A program made the position numbers and the translations under genes. A DNA stretch of 64,000 bases from Gemmatimonadota bacterium. GTDB taxonomy: Bacteria; Gemmatimonadota; Gemmatimonadetes; Longimicrobiales; Gaopeijiaceae. Numbering within the stretch: the first letter of the stretch is position 1; each line of letters starts with the position of its first letter. Below, piece after piece: positions 26,116-35,066 of this stretch. The notes beneath the pieces are model-generated. The model was given only the letters and a program-made list of their open reading frames with translations, did not search any database and was not told where the DNA came from. The stretch spans positions 34,908-98,907 of the forward strand of contig JAJDXS010000058.1 in NCBI GenBank assembly GCA_022823145.1. The letters run 5' to 3'.

Positions 26116-27945
26116 CTACCGATCCCTTCGGATCACCGGCAGCACGATGTGCGACGCCCTTTCACCCCCGTGGAACACGCGCTGTGTGGCCACCACCGCC
26201 TCATCGGCTGTCACCATCGCCACATTGTCCGCGCCGGTGTTGAGATTCGGCAGGTAGTACGGATACCAGCTCGACGAGATCTCGATGCCGATCCGGTGGC
26301 CTTCCTGAAAGAGGTTGCCGGTGCCGCGCCAGAATCGGAGGGTGTACTCGTAGACCTCGTCCGGCTCGATGGCGCTGAGCTGCGCGCTGTTGAAGCGGCC
26401 GTCGTTGTCGGGGTCGCGGTTGCGGGCGCGCATGACGGCCTCGGTGAGGAGGGCGGAGTAGCCGTCGGGGCCGATGTCGACGAGGCGGATGAACCAGTCG
26501 GTGTCGCGGGCGGAGGTGGAGGCGTAGAGCCTGGCTTCGATCGGGCCGGTGACCTCGACCGCTTCTTCAAGGGGTGGCGTGCGGAAGACGAGGACTTCGT
26601 CGCCGGCTGCCGAGGCGCGGGTGTCGAGGGCGCCGTCGATGTGGCCGTTCTTGTTGGGCCAGGTGTCGAAGGGATCGCGGGTGGGGTTGAGGGGGTCGTA
26701 GGCGTAGGTGTCGTGGCCTTCCGCGGCAGGGGCGTCGGTGGTGAGGAGGCCGTCGCCGGCGGAGGAGTTCGCTCCGGTGGTGCTGGTCAGGTAGTAGTTG
26801 GTCCACTCGGTCTGGGGCAGCGGCCAGTCGTCCTCGGCGTACCACCTGTTTTCGCCCATGACGAAGACATGGACGGGCGGGTCGTTCTCTACGCCGTTGT
26901 CTTCGCCCTTGAGGAAGTGGTCGAACCAGCGGACGACGTAGCCGTCGACGTCGATCACGGCGTCGGGGCCGTAGTCGATTCCGCCGGACGACTGCGTGTT
27001 GATGCCGTGCACCCAGGGGCCGATGATCAGGCTGGGGCGCCTTGCTTCGGGGGTGGCGCCGTACTGCTTCATCCCCAGGTAGTTCATGGGCGAACCGGGG
27101 TAGTTGGCGTCGAACCATCCCGTGAACGACAGCGAGGGGACGGTGATGTTGGCGTACGATTCCGGCGTCTGATAGGCGATGCCTTCCCACAACGGTGCGG
27201 TCGAGAGGTTGCTGCGGTACCAGTCCTCGAACCAGGGGCCGGAACGCAGGCCGCGTGACTCGTTGATCTCGATGTACGGGGTGTGGGGTGGATCCTGGCG
27301 GTTTTCCGACCACCCGAGGTAACCTCCGGCACCTGCGATCTGCGCGGTCCGGCCCGACATCATGGCAGCCCAGTCGAGCATCCAGCCGGCGATGAGGACG
27401 CCGTTCTGGTAGGGCAGATTCTCGAAGTGATCGGGAGGCGCCACCTTCGGCGCGATGGCGGCTAGGTGGGGCGGGGCGGTGCTGGCCGTCCACCACTGCG
27501 TCCATCCCAGGTAGGATCCGCCGATCATGCCGACCTTGCAGGTACACCACGGCTGGGTCGCGATCCACTCCACCAGGTCGTACCCGTCGGTCTTGTGAAG
27601 CGGGTTGAAGGGTCGCCATTCGCCCTCCGAGTCGTAGCGCCCGCGTACGTCCGCCGCGACCACGACGTACCCGCGCTGCGCGAACCAGATGGCGGATTCG
27701 CGCGATCCGTTGTTGTCGTAAGGGGTTGACGTGAGGATGGCAGGAAACGGACCGGACTCCCCCCGGGGGGTATATACGTCCACGGAAAGGCGCACTCCGT
27801 CCCGCATGGGCACGAGGATGCCGCGGGTCACGTCGACCTGGTGATCCGCTCCCGAGTAGTCGCCCGCGTCGGGCATCTGGGCGCCGATGTCGCACGATGC
27901 CGTGGCGGCAACGAGCAGGATCAGGGGGGCGAGTTTCCTGGTCAT
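26116..27945 (-). CDS. CocE/NonD (S15-type) alpha/beta hydrolase, lipoprotein, copy 1
   Basis: About 609 residues from ATG 27945, preceded by GGGAGA; the longer frame to 28107 runs into a gene fragment. The N-terminus ends in a lipobox-like LLVAATASCDIG. The S15 core shows VLVPMRDGVRLSVDVYTPRG-like start (here ILVPMRDG), VVVAADVRGRYDSEGEW, and the nucleophile elbow GMIGGSYLGWTQWW. A distal His (IIGPWVHGIN) and a C-terminal jelly-roll (VEVTGPIEARLYASTSARDT) follow. Members hydrolyse acyl esters, amides or X-Pro peptides; the substrate is unknown. It is nearly a twin of the gene at 28189 and precedes the tricorn gene by 148 bases on the same strand. Confidence 0.9.
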   Translation of the reverse strand: MTRKLAPLILLVAATASCDIGAQMPDAGDYSGADHQVDVTRGILVPMRDGVRLSVDVYTPRGESGPFPAILTSTPYDNNGSRESAIWFAQRGYVVVAADVRGRYDSEGEWRPFNPLHKTDGYDLVEWIATQPWCTCKVGMIGGSYLGWTQWWTASTAPPHLAAIAPKVAPPDHFENLPYQNGVLIAGWMLDWAAMMSGRTAQIAGAGGYLGWSENRQDPPHTPYIEINESRGLRSGPWFEDWYRSNLSTAPLWEGIAYQTPESYANITVPSLSFTGWFDANYPGSPMNYLGMKQYGATPEARRPSLIIGPWVHGINTQSSGGIDYGPDAVIDVDGYVVRWFDHFLKGEDNGVENDPPVHVFVMGENRWYAEDDWPLPQTEWTNYYLTSTTGANSSAGDGLLTTDAPAAEGHDTYAYDPLNPTRDPFDTWPNKNGHIDGALDTRASAAGDEVLVFRTPPLEEAVEVTGPIEARLYASTSARDTDWFIRLVDIGPDGYSALLTEAVMRARNRDPDNDGRFNSAQLSAIEPDEVYEYTLRFWRGTGNLFQEGHRIGIEISSSWYPYYLPNLNTGADNVAMVTADEAVVATQRVFHGGERASHIVLPVIRRDR

Positions 27946-27964
27946 TGGTGTCTCCCGTTGATGG

Positions 27965-27996
27965 GCGGGGCCACCCCGTGATGGGGGTGACCCCGC
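27965..27996. terminator. Strong GC-rich hairpin upstream of CocE copy 1
   Basis: GCGGGGCCACCCC and GGGGTGACCCCGC form an almost perfect 13-base stem with one mismatch and a short GTGAT loop. It begins exactly where the SusD-like fragment ends and stops 19 bases before the downstream CocE start. There is no U-tract. It may be the old terminator of the lost SusD gene, or a structure in the leader of CocE copy 1. Confidence 0.45.
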
Positions 27997-28188
27997 TCTG
28001 AGTGTGTTGTCGTTGACATTCGCCGGTTCGTATGCCGGCAGTCCGGCGGCTGCGTGGAATCCATTGATGATGTCCACCGCGGTCTGCCCCAGTTCGATCT
28101 CGGCCATGATCAGCTTGGCTTCCGCCCCGTTCGCGATCGCGATCGGGCTGAACTCGGGCGAGAGAAACCCTGCGTCCTGCCGGAGCCG
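27997..28188 (-). pseudogene. Fragment of a RagB/SusD family outer-membrane protein
   Basis: The 64 codons right after the stop of CocE copy 2 read SPEFSPIAIANGAEAKLIMA, then EIELGQTAVDIINGFHAAAG and LPAYEPANVNDNTLR. This matches the C-terminal region of SusD-like nutrient-uptake lipoproteins, where 'EA.LI.AEael' helices precede 'iN.vRaaaGLp'. Neither the N-terminal part nor the C-terminal end of a SusD protein is present, and no SusC/TonB receptor is nearby. It is a remnant left between two tandem hydrolase genes. Confidence 0.6.
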
Positions 28189-30057
28189 CTACCTCGCTCT
28201 CCGAATCACGGGCAGCACGATGTGCGACGCCCTCTCACCCCCATGGTACACGCGCTGCGTGGCCACCACCGCCTGGTCCCTCGTGACCATCGCCACGTTG
28301 TCGGCCCCCGTGTTGAGGTTGGGGAGGTAGTACGAGTACCAGCTCGACGAGATCTCGATGCCGATGCGGTGGCCCTCCCGGAAGAGGTTCCCGGTGCCGC
28401 GCCAGAACCGGATCGTGTACTCGTAGATCTCGCCGGGCTCGATCGTGCTGAGCTGCGCGCCGTTGAAGCGCCCCTCGTCGTCGGGGTCGCGGTTGCGAGC
28501 CCGCATGACGCCCTCGGTCAGCAGCGCCGAATGGCCGTCGGGGTGCACGTCGACGAGGCGCACGAACCAGTCGGTGTCGCGGGCCGAGGTCGAAGCGTAC
28601 AGTTTGGCCTCGATCGGGCCGGTGACTTCGACCGCCTCTGCAAGCGGTGGCGTGCGGTAGACCAGGACCTCGTCGCCCGACGCCGAGACGCGGGTGTCCA
28701 GCGCCCCGTCGATGTGCCCGTTCGTGTTGGGCCAGCTGTCGAAGGGAGTGCGGGTGGGGTTCAGCGGGTCGTAGACGTAGGTGTCGTGGCCCTCGGTCAC
28801 GGGGGGTGTGGTCGTGAGCAGGCCGTCGCCGTTCAGGGAGTTGGCTCCGGACTGGGAGCTGAGGTAGAAGCGGGTCCACTCGGTCCCCGGCAGGGGCCAG
28901 TCGTCCTCTGCATACCACCTGTTTTCGCCCATGACGAAGACATGGACCGGCGGGTCGTCCTCAACCCCGTTGTCGATGCCCTTCAGGAAGTGGTCGAACC
29001 AGCGCATCACGTACCCGTCGATGTCGATCACCGCGCCGGGGCCGTAATCGATTCCACCGAGATGGCGGGTGTTGATCCCGTGCGTCCACGGTCCGATCAC
29101 CAGGCTGGGCCGCCGCGCCTCGGGGGTCGCGCCGTATTGCTTCATTCCCATGTAGTTCATGGGCGATCCGGGGTGATTGCCGTCGAACCAGCCCGTGAAG
29201 GCGAGCGAGGGGACCGTGATTCGCGAGTACGATTCGGGGGTCTGGTACCGGATCGCGCTCCAGTAGGGATCGGTGGTCCGGTTCTGCCGATACCACGTCT
29301 CGAACCAGGGGGCCGAGCGCAGTCCGCGCGCCTCGTTGATCTCGATGTAGGGCGTGTGGGGGGGATCCGCGCGGTGCTGGGGCCAGCCGTTGTAGTAGCC
29401 GGTGTCGGCGACCTGCGCCGTGCGGCCGGACGACCCCGAGGCCCAGTCGAGCATCCAGCCGCCCAGGAGCACGCCGTGCTGGTAGGGCAGGTTCTCGAAG
29501 GGGTCGGGGGGAGAAACCCGGGGCGCGATTGCCGCGAGGTGCGGCGGGGCCATGCTCGCCGCCCACCACTGTGTCCACCCCAGATACGAGCCGCCGATCA
29601 TGCCCACCTTGCCTGTGCACCACGGCTGGGCGGCGACCCACTCGACGAGGTCGTAGCCGTCCACCCGGTGCAGGGCCCCGAACGGATCCCACTCGCCCTC
29701 CGAGTCGTAGCGCCCGCGGGCATCGGCCGAGACGACCACGTAGCCCCGCTGTGCGAACCATGTTGCGGTCTCCCGCTGCCCGTTGTTGTCGTACGGAGTG
29801 TGCGCGAGGATGCCGGGGAAGGGGCCGGCGGACCCCCGCGGGGCATAGATGTCGACCGAAAGGCGCACGCCGTCCCGCATGGGCACGAGGACGCCGCGGG
29901 TCACGTCCACCTCGTATTCGGCCTGGGAGTATTCGCCGGGGTCCGGGGGTTGGGCGAGTGCTTCGCCACCCGTCGTGCCGGTGAACAGCAGAAGCGCCGC
30001 TGCGAGCGTGGCGGTCCGGTTTGCGGCGACCGTGCCGAGCGTGGTGCTACCGTTCAT
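28189..30057 (-). CDS. CocE/NonD (S15-type) alpha/beta hydrolase, exported, copy 2
   Basis: About 622 residues from ATG 30057. AAGGAG lies 7 bases upstream, and the start overlaps the stop of the dipeptidase gene (ATGA). The frame continues far upstream as a shadow of that gene. The signal peptide (TATLAAALLLFTGTTGGEAL) has no clear lipobox. The core repeats copy 1 almost word for word: VLVPMRDGVRLSVDIYAPRG, VVVSADARGRYDSEGEWDPF, GMIGGSYLGWTQWWAASMAP, VIGPWTHGIN and ITGP-type jelly-roll. It differs in the signal region, which suggests that the pair diverged in how each is anchored. It likely acts on ester or amide bonds of peptides or related compounds in the periplasm. Confidence 0.9.
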   Translation of the reverse strand: MNGSTTLGTVAANRTATLAAALLLFTGTTGGEALAQPPDPGEYSQAEYEVDVTRGVLVPMRDGVRLSVDIYAPRGSAGPFPGILAHTPYDNNGQRETATWFAQRGYVVVSADARGRYDSEGEWDPFGALHRVDGYDLVEWVAAQPWCTGKVGMIGGSYLGWTQWWAASMAPPHLAAIAPRVSPPDPFENLPYQHGVLLGGWMLDWASGSSGRTAQVADTGYYNGWPQHRADPPHTPYIEINEARGLRSAPWFETWYRQNRTTDPYWSAIRYQTPESYSRITVPSLAFTGWFDGNHPGSPMNYMGMKQYGATPEARRPSLVIGPWTHGINTRHLGGIDYGPGAVIDIDGYVMRWFDHFLKGIDNGVEDDPPVHVFVMGENRWYAEDDWPLPGTEWTRFYLSSQSGANSLNGDGLLTTTPPVTEGHDTYVYDPLNPTRTPFDSWPNTNGHIDGALDTRVSASGDEVLVYRTPPLAEAVEVTGPIEAKLYASTSARDTDWFVRLVDVHPDGHSALLTEGVMRARNRDPDDEGRFNGAQLSTIEPGEIYEYTIRFWRGTGNLFREGHRIGIEISSSWYSYYLPNLNTGADNVAMVTRDQAVVATQRVYHGGERASHIVLPVIRRAR

Positions 30058-31076
30058 TTCGGCTCCTTCCATACTTCGCGACATACACGCAGCCAGTTGC
30101 CGCCGAGGATGCCGCGCACATCGTCTTCCGAGTATCCTCGTTGCAGCATGAGGTCGGTGAGTTCGGGCAACTGCTCGACCTCGAAGCAGGCCAGAGGCTC
30201 CCACAGCCCCTGCTCCTTCCCGGGCCACTCGTCCGGCCGCGCGTCGATGAACCGTCGCAGGAATTCCAGACCCGGCTTGTCCAGGTTGTCGAGGCCGATT
30301 CCGGCATGTCGTGGCCCCACGAGCTGCACGACGTGGTCGAGGTGGCGGAAGTAGGTTTCGGTGCTGGTGTCGCCCAGATAGAAGCCGGCGCTGGTGATGC
30401 CGATCACGCCTCCGACGGCCGCGCACGCCTGAATCTGGTTGTCGTGGACGTTCCGGAAGTGCTCGCGTATGGAATGGCAGCCGAGGTGCGAGAAGATGAC
30501 CGGCGCCTTCGACACCTCCATCATCTCGAGGGTGGTGCGGTAGCCCGCGTGGGCGGCGTCGACGAGCATTCCGACACGGTTCATCTCGTGGATGACCTTG
30601 ATCCCGAACCGGGTCAGCCCGATGTCGATGCGATCCGCCGAACCCCCGCCGATCGAATTGACGAGGTTGAAGATGGGGTGCACGAAACGGACGCCGAGCT
30701 TGTAGTAGGTCTCGATCAGGTTGAGGTCGCGCTCCAGGCAGCGGAACCCCTCGAGGTGCAACCCGACCGCGAGCTTGCCGTCGCGCCTGGCGGCCAGGAT
30801 GTCGTCTACGGTATTGACCAGCACGTAACGGTCGGGCCGGCTCAGGATCTGGTGGCGGCAGCGGGCGATCCGCTGCATGGCCTCGCCGATATTGTGGCGG
30901 TCGCCAGCGGGGTGGACCGAAACGAAATCTACCCCGGCGGCCCGCCAGCGCGGAAAGAGGCGGGAGTCGTTCCCGTGATCGGGCTCCCAAACGAAGACCA
31001 TGTCCCAAACCAGGGCATCGTCGTGGAGCGCGGCGGCGCGGTCGGAGACGTCCCATTCAACCATGCCGTTGCCCAT
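30054..31076 (-). CDS. M19 (renal dipeptidase-like) family protein with divergent metal site
   Basis: The product has 340 residues, with no signal peptide, so it should be cytoplasmic. The barrel motifs of M19 are present: LAVGLHLEG (bridging Glu), VGMLVDAAHAGYRT and VIFSHLGCHSIREH (His ligands), then IGITSAGFYLGD and HAGIGLDNLDKPGLEF. The first strand normally carries 'DGHND' with two zinc ligands. Here it reads VWDMVFVWEPDHGND, so the His-x-Asp pair is not in its usual place. Members hydrolyse dipeptides with a D- or dehydro-residue at the C-terminus. Start at ATG 31076, five bases after the SDR stop, or ATG 31064. The gene lies in a tight operon with an SDR, a serine hydrolase and a CocE hydrolase. 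Confidence 0.85.
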   Translation of the reverse strand: MGNGMVEWDVSDRAAALHDDALVWDMVFVWEPDHGNDSRLFPRWRAAGVDFVSVHPAGDRHNIGEAMQRIARCRHQILSRPDRYVLVNTVDDILAARRDGKLAVGLHLEGFRCLERDLNLIETYYKLGVRFVHPIFNLVNSIGGGSADRIDIGLTRFGIKVIHEMNRVGMLVDAAHAGYRTTLEMMEVSKAPVIFSHLGCHSIREHFRNVHDNQIQACAAVGGVIGITSAGFYLGDTSTETYFRHLDHVVQLVGPRHAGIGLDNLDKPGLEFLRRFIDARPDEWPGKEQGLWEPLACFEVEQLPELTDLMLQRGYSEDDVRGILGGNWLRVCREVWKEPK

Positions 31077-31080
31077 CCAC

Positions 31081-31842
31081 CTACTGCTCCCACTCGATGT
31101 GGCCGTCGACCGCGATGACCTGCCCGGTAACCCGGCTCGCCCCCTCCGAAGACAGGAAGACGGCCATGTCGGCGATGTCCTCCGGCTCCACCTTGCAGCG
31201 CATCGAGATGAACTGCAGGAACTCGTCCTCGACCTCGGTCGTCGAGCGCCCCTCCTGGTCCGCGATCCGCTGCACGATCATGCGCATTCGCTCGTTGTTG
31301 ACCATCCCCGGCTGGATCGCGTTCACGCGCACGTTCCATGGCCCGAGTTCGCGCGCGACCGTCTTCGTCAGCCCCTCGACGCCCCACTTCGACACGTTGT
31401 AGACGGAGCGATTGAGCGGCAGGGTGCGCACGCTGCCCGTGGAAATGTTCACAATCGATCCCTCGCGCCTGTCCTTCATCCCCGGCACGACCGCCTTTGT
31501 CCAGAGGAAGGGGCCGTAGAGGTTGACCCGCATCGTGCGGTCCCATTCGTCGTCCGGCATCTCCTCGACTGGAACGCGGGGACCGGGAATGGCCGCGTCG
31601 TTCACGAGCACGTCCACTCTGCCCATGGCCTCCTCGGCGTCGCCCATGCCGCGGGCTACGTCGGCGGGCACGGACACATCCCCCACCGTGCCCGAGAAGG
31701 CGGTGTTCTCGCTCAGCGCCCGCCGCACGGCCTCGGCGTCGATGTCGAATATGTGGACCCGGTAGCCGGCGTCCGCGAACCGTTGCGCGATCACCCGCCC
31801 GATTCCGCTCGCTCCTCCGGTGACGACGACCGTGTGCGCCAT
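31081..31842 (-). CDS. SDR family NAD(P)-dependent oxidoreductase
   Basis: 253 residues, the usual length. The cofactor motif VVVTGGASGIGRVIAQRFAD is at the N-terminus, followed by FDIDAEAVRRALS and VLVNDAAIPGPR. The Ser in IVNISTGSVRT and YNVSKWG complete the catalytic triad. A typical end is GQVIAVDGHIEWEQ. Asp at the end of the second strand (HIFDID) points to NAD rather than NADP. It lies 3 bases after the beta-lactamase-fold gene and 4 before the dipeptidase gene, within one operon. Its substrate is unknown; it probably oxidises an alcohol released by the neighbouring hydrolases. Confidence 0.92.
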   Translation of the reverse strand: MAHTVVVTGGASGIGRVIAQRFADAGYRVHIFDIDAEAVRRALSENTAFSGTVGDVSVPADVARGMGDAEEAMGRVDVLVNDAAIPGPRVPVEEMPDDEWDRTMRVNLYGPFLWTKAVVPGMKDRREGSIVNISTGSVRTLPLNRSVYNVSKWGVEGLTKTVARELGPWNVRVNAIQPGMVNNERMRMIVQRIADQEGRSTTEVEDEFLQFISMRCKVEPEDIADMAVFLSSEGASRVTGQVIAVDGHIEWEQ

Positions 31843-31845
31843 CGG

Positions 31846-33618
31846 CTACCGCCTCGTGAAGCGCACGCCCCGAACCCGGTCGAGCGAGACGTGCATGGTG
31901 GATATGCGGCCGCTGCGCTCGCGCTCGAACTTGATCGCGAGCGCCGGCAGGGAGAGCAGGTCCAGCATCGGTGGCTGGTGTGGCTCGGCGATGAACGCGT
32001 CGGCGGCGGTGGCCACGAGATCGAAGTTCTGGCCGGACTGGACTCCGGCGCCGATGCGCATGGTCAACCGGCCCTCCTCGCTCTCGACGTGCCAGTGCAC
32101 GCGCAGCTGGTCGGAGTAGTAGCTGCCGACGTAATCGGCGGGGGCGTGACGGGCGCCTGCTCCGGCGTCTCCTGCCGGCACCCTCACGAAGCGGCGCGGG
32201 GAATCCCACGCGCTCCAGTGGATCTGGAGTTCGTTCGGCGTCGCCGAGTCACAGCCCGGGGCAACCACCTCGATGGGCGGGATGTGCACGTTGCGGATCG
32301 TCTGGAAGGTGCAGTCACCGAGGTCCCGCAACGGGGCCGGAGCCCCTGAAAACTGGTGGGTGAGCGAGCCTGGCTGTCCTCTCGATCGCAGGTAGTCTCC
32401 CGTTGCGGGGTCGACGAAGGTGCCGGCAAGGAGTTCCTGCTGCTCGGGCGTGAGGGGGGCGGGCCCCATCTCTCCGGGGACCGAGTAGCCCGATCCCGGG
32501 TCCGAAGCCAGGAATGCGTCCACCATCTGCGTGTGCAACGCGCCGGCCGACAGGCTGCCGAGGTAGTTGGTGAAGACCGCGACGATTAGATCGATCTCCG
32601 GATAGAACGCCCAGTGGGTGCCGGTCGCGCCGCCGTGCCCCCAGCCGCGCAGTCCGCGGTGCCGTTCCTCGCCGAGGCCGAATCCGTAGGCGAGGTCGGC
32701 GCCGCCCGTCAGCCGGGTGGGGCCCTTGAGCCGGTCGAACATCGAGGTGCCGTCCTTGAACCCCTCGCGCAGATGCATGGGCCAGCGGAGGAAGTCGTCG
32801 AAAGTGGTCAGTAGCGACCCGTCGCCCGAAGTCTGAAAGGGAAACTCGAAGCGAAAAGACGTAATACCTTCACCCGCATACAGATAGGTCGTTCCCTGCC
32901 CGTCATGGATCTGTGCGATGTCGGGGGGCGCCAGCGTTCGGTCCATGCCTAGGGGAGCGAAGATCAGTTCGCGCAGGGCCTCCTGCCATGAGACGCCGGT
33001 GACGGTCTCGATGATCCTCGCCATCATCCGCCAGTTGGTGTCGATGTAGTTGTGCGCGGTTCCCGGCACGTAGTTGAGCGTGTCCTGGCGGCGGGCCAGC
33101 GCGTACATCTCGTCCAGCGTGGCATGACCGGTGACCCCCGCCAACGGCAGAAGCCACTCGTCGTACCAGAGCCCCGAGGTGTTGGTGAGCAGGTGGCGAA
33201 TGGTCAGGGATTCGGAGAATGTCGGGAAATCCGTCAGGTGCTGCTGCACCGGATCGTCCAGGTTCAACCTGCCGGCGTCGGCGAGCAGAAGAGTCGCGTG
33301 CCCGGTGAAGCCCTTGGTGATCGACGCGATCCGGTATCCGACGTCGGGGGTCCACGGGATCCGGAACTCGCGGTTTGCCGAACCGTAACCGTTCAGGTGC
33401 ACGATCCGGCCCCGGTGAATCAACGCCGCGATCCCGCCGGGACTCCGAGGCGCGTCGTGGCCGGCGAAGAGCGCGTCGATACGGGCGGATAGATCGGCGG
33501 ACTCGGCGATCACCCAATCGCGTTCGGGCGGGGTGGGCGTGCAGGCGGACACAGCCACAGCCACGGTCAGCGCCACGGCCGTGGTGGTTGCGGAATAGCT
33601 GGTCAAGCCTGCCTCCAT
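31846..33618 (-). CDS. Serine hydrolase of the beta-lactamase/penicillin-binding fold, lipoprotein
   Basis: About 590 residues from ATG 33618 (MEAGLTSYSATTTAVALTVA); an upstream GTG at 33642 is also in frame. The signal peptide ends in VAVAVSACTPT, a likely lipobox. The SxxK nucleophile motif is YRIASITKGFTGH, and NTSGLWYDEWLL with YVPGTAHNYIDTNW supplies the second motif. HGGATGTHWAFYPE resembles the HxG third motif. After residue 400 a beta-rich extra domain follows, like the lipocalin-like tails of class C esterases. It is the first gene of a four-gene operon (hydrolase, SDR, M19, CocE). Its action on esters or D-peptides is inferred from the family. Confidence 0.88.
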   Translation of the reverse strand: MEAGLTSYSATTTAVALTVAVAVSACTPTPPERDWVIAESADLSARIDALFAGHDAPRSPGGIAALIHRGRIVHLNGYGSANREFRIPWTPDVGYRIASITKGFTGHATLLLADAGRLNLDDPVQQHLTDFPTFSESLTIRHLLTNTSGLWYDEWLLPLAGVTGHATLDEMYALARRQDTLNYVPGTAHNYIDTNWRMMARIIETVTGVSWQEALRELIFAPLGMDRTLAPPDIAQIHDGQGTTYLYAGEGITSFRFEFPFQTSGDGSLLTTFDDFLRWPMHLREGFKDGTSMFDRLKGPTRLTGGADLAYGFGLGEERHRGLRGWGHGGATGTHWAFYPEIDLIVAVFTNYLGSLSAGALHTQMVDAFLASDPGSGYSVPGEMGPAPLTPEQQELLAGTFVDPATGDYLRSRGQPGSLTHQFSGAPAPLRDLGDCTFQTIRNVHIPPIEVVAPGCDSATPNELQIHWSAWDSPRRFVRVPAGDAGAGARHAPADYVGSYYSDQLRVHWHVESEEGRLTMRIGAGVQSGQNFDLVATAADAFIAEPHQPPMLDLLSLPALAIKFERERSGRISTMHVSLDRVRGVRFTRR

Positions 33619-33755
33619 TCGCTGGGGTCCAACAGGCGCCACCGGACCGTCACATTAGCCGGGCGGGCCGGGTTTGTGCTAATCTTTACGGCTGACTAGC
33701 GGGCCCGGCCAGCATGCCGGGCGAAGTAACCAGGCCTTTCATGGAAAGCACTGTG

Positions 33756-34955
33756 ATGAGCAAGAAGACCGTTGACGAATCCGTTCCGGCCACCACCCCA
33801 TCCGGCAGCGACGAATCGGTCGGCCGCCGCAAGTTCCTCGGCACGGCAGCGACCGGCGTGGTCGGGGCCGGTCTGGTCACCGCATGTGGAGGCGACACCG
33901 GCGGCGAGTCGGACGGGGCCCCGGCCGTGGTTACCCAGCCGAGGGTGACGTGGAGGCTGGCGTCGAGCTTCCCGCGCGGTCTCGACGCGATCTACGGGTC
34001 CGCCGAGATGCTTGGGGAACTCACCTCGGCGTTGACCGGGGGCCGCTTCCAGATCCGCGCGTATCCCGCCGGCGAACTCGTGCCGGGTCTTCAGGTCATG
34101 GACGCCGTTCAGCAGGGCACCGTGCAGGTCGGCCAGAGCACCAGCTACTACTACACGGGCAAGAACCAGGCGCTGGCCTTCGACGCGGGTGTGCCCTTCG
34201 GGATGACCGCGCGCCAGCAGGACGCCTGGCTGAACGAGGGCGGAGGACTCGATGTCGTGCGTGGGGTCTTCTCGGACTTCGGCATCATCTCGTTCCCGGG
34301 CGGCAACACGGGGGGTCAGATGGGCGGATGGTTCCGTCGCGAGGTGAACTCGGCCGAGGATCTGCGCGGCCTCAAGATGCGCATCCCCGGGCTGGGCGGC
34401 GACGTCATGGATCGCATGGGCGTGACGGTACAGGTGCTGGCAGGCGGCGACATCTACCCCGCGCTCGAACGCGGCGCGATCGACGCCACCGAGTGGGTGG
34501 GCCCCTACGACGACGAGAAGCTCGGCCTCCATCAGGCCGCGCCCTACTACTATTACCCGGGCTGGTGGGAGCCGTCGGCGTCGGTCTCCTACGAGGTCAA
34601 CCAGCAGGCGTGGGACCAGCTCCCGAGCGACTACCAGGCGGTCTTCGAGGTCGCGGCCAAGGCCACCGCGCGCCGGATGCTCTACTACTACGACGCCAAG
34701 AACCCGGGCGCGCTGCAGCGGCTGATCGACGGCGGCACCCAGATGCGGTCCTTCTCGGACGACATCATGGAACTCGCGCGCACCACCATCGGCGAGATAC
34801 TCGAGGACTACGCCGCGGCCGACCAGCAGTACCGTCAGGTCTACGACCACTGGCGGAACTTCAAGGAGGCGTCCTACCGCTGGTTCGGGACGGCCGAGCT
34901 GAGGTTCGCGAGCTTCGCGTTCAACACGGCACCGTCGGCGTCCGGCAACGTGTAG
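33756..34955 (+). CDS. dctP: TRAP transporter substrate-binding protein (DctP family), Tat-lipoprotein
   Basis: About 399 residues from ATG 33756, with GGAAAG 7-12 bases before it; ATGs at 33741 and 33714 are in frame. The export signal is twin-arginine and lipobox combined: VGRRKFLGTAATGVVGAGLV, then TACGG. The body has the DctP pattern: TWRLASSFPRGLDAIYGSAE, GRFQIRAYPAGELVPGLQVM, LRGLKMRIPGLGGDVMDRMG, then IYPALERGAIDATEWVGPYD. This is the keto-acid (TakP/alpha-keto acid) type, with WVGPYDD. It should deliver an organic acid to the DctQM membrane subunits encoded tail-to-tail at 35067-37091. Confidence 0.92.
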   Translation: MSKKTVDESVPATTPSGSDESVGRRKFLGTAATGVVGAGLVTACGGDTGGESDGAPAVVTQPRVTWRLASSFPRGLDAIYGSAEMLGELTSALTGGRFQIRAYPAGELVPGLQVMDAVQQGTVQVGQSTSYYYTGKNQALAFDAGVPFGMTARQQDAWLNEGGGLDVVRGVFSDFGIISFPGGNTGGQMGGWFRREVNSAEDLRGLKMRIPGLGGDVMDRMGVTVQVLAGGDIYPALERGAIDATEWVGPYDDEKLGLHQAAPYYYYPGWWEPSASVSYEVNQQAWDQLPSDYQAVFEVAAKATARRMLYYYDAKNPGALQRLIDGGTQMRSFSDDIMELARTTIGEILEDYAAADQQYRQVYDHWRNFKEASYRWFGTAELRFASFAFNTAPSASGNV

Positions 34956-35066
34956 GCAAGACGAGAAGCGGCGAAGAACCCCGCGGCAAGCTGACGAAAT
35001 GACATCTGTGTCGTCGTTTTGCCTGTCGATTTGACGACTCTGCCGTGATTCTGCGCCCTCGTCGCC

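Noticed and set aside
28054..30354. 766-codon open frame on the plus strand
   Set aside because: Antisense to CocE copy 2 and to the dipeptidase, with low-complexity translation.
30058..31056. N-terminal extension of CocE copy 2
   Set aside because: It is a frame-shifted reading of the dipeptidase gene. The ribosome site and signal peptide place the start at 30057.
34954..35024. Inverted repeat AGGCAA-ACGA with TCGT-TTGCCT between dctP and dctM
   Set aside because: The arms are 46 bases apart with a mismatch and an unpaired base, so it is not a convincing terminator.
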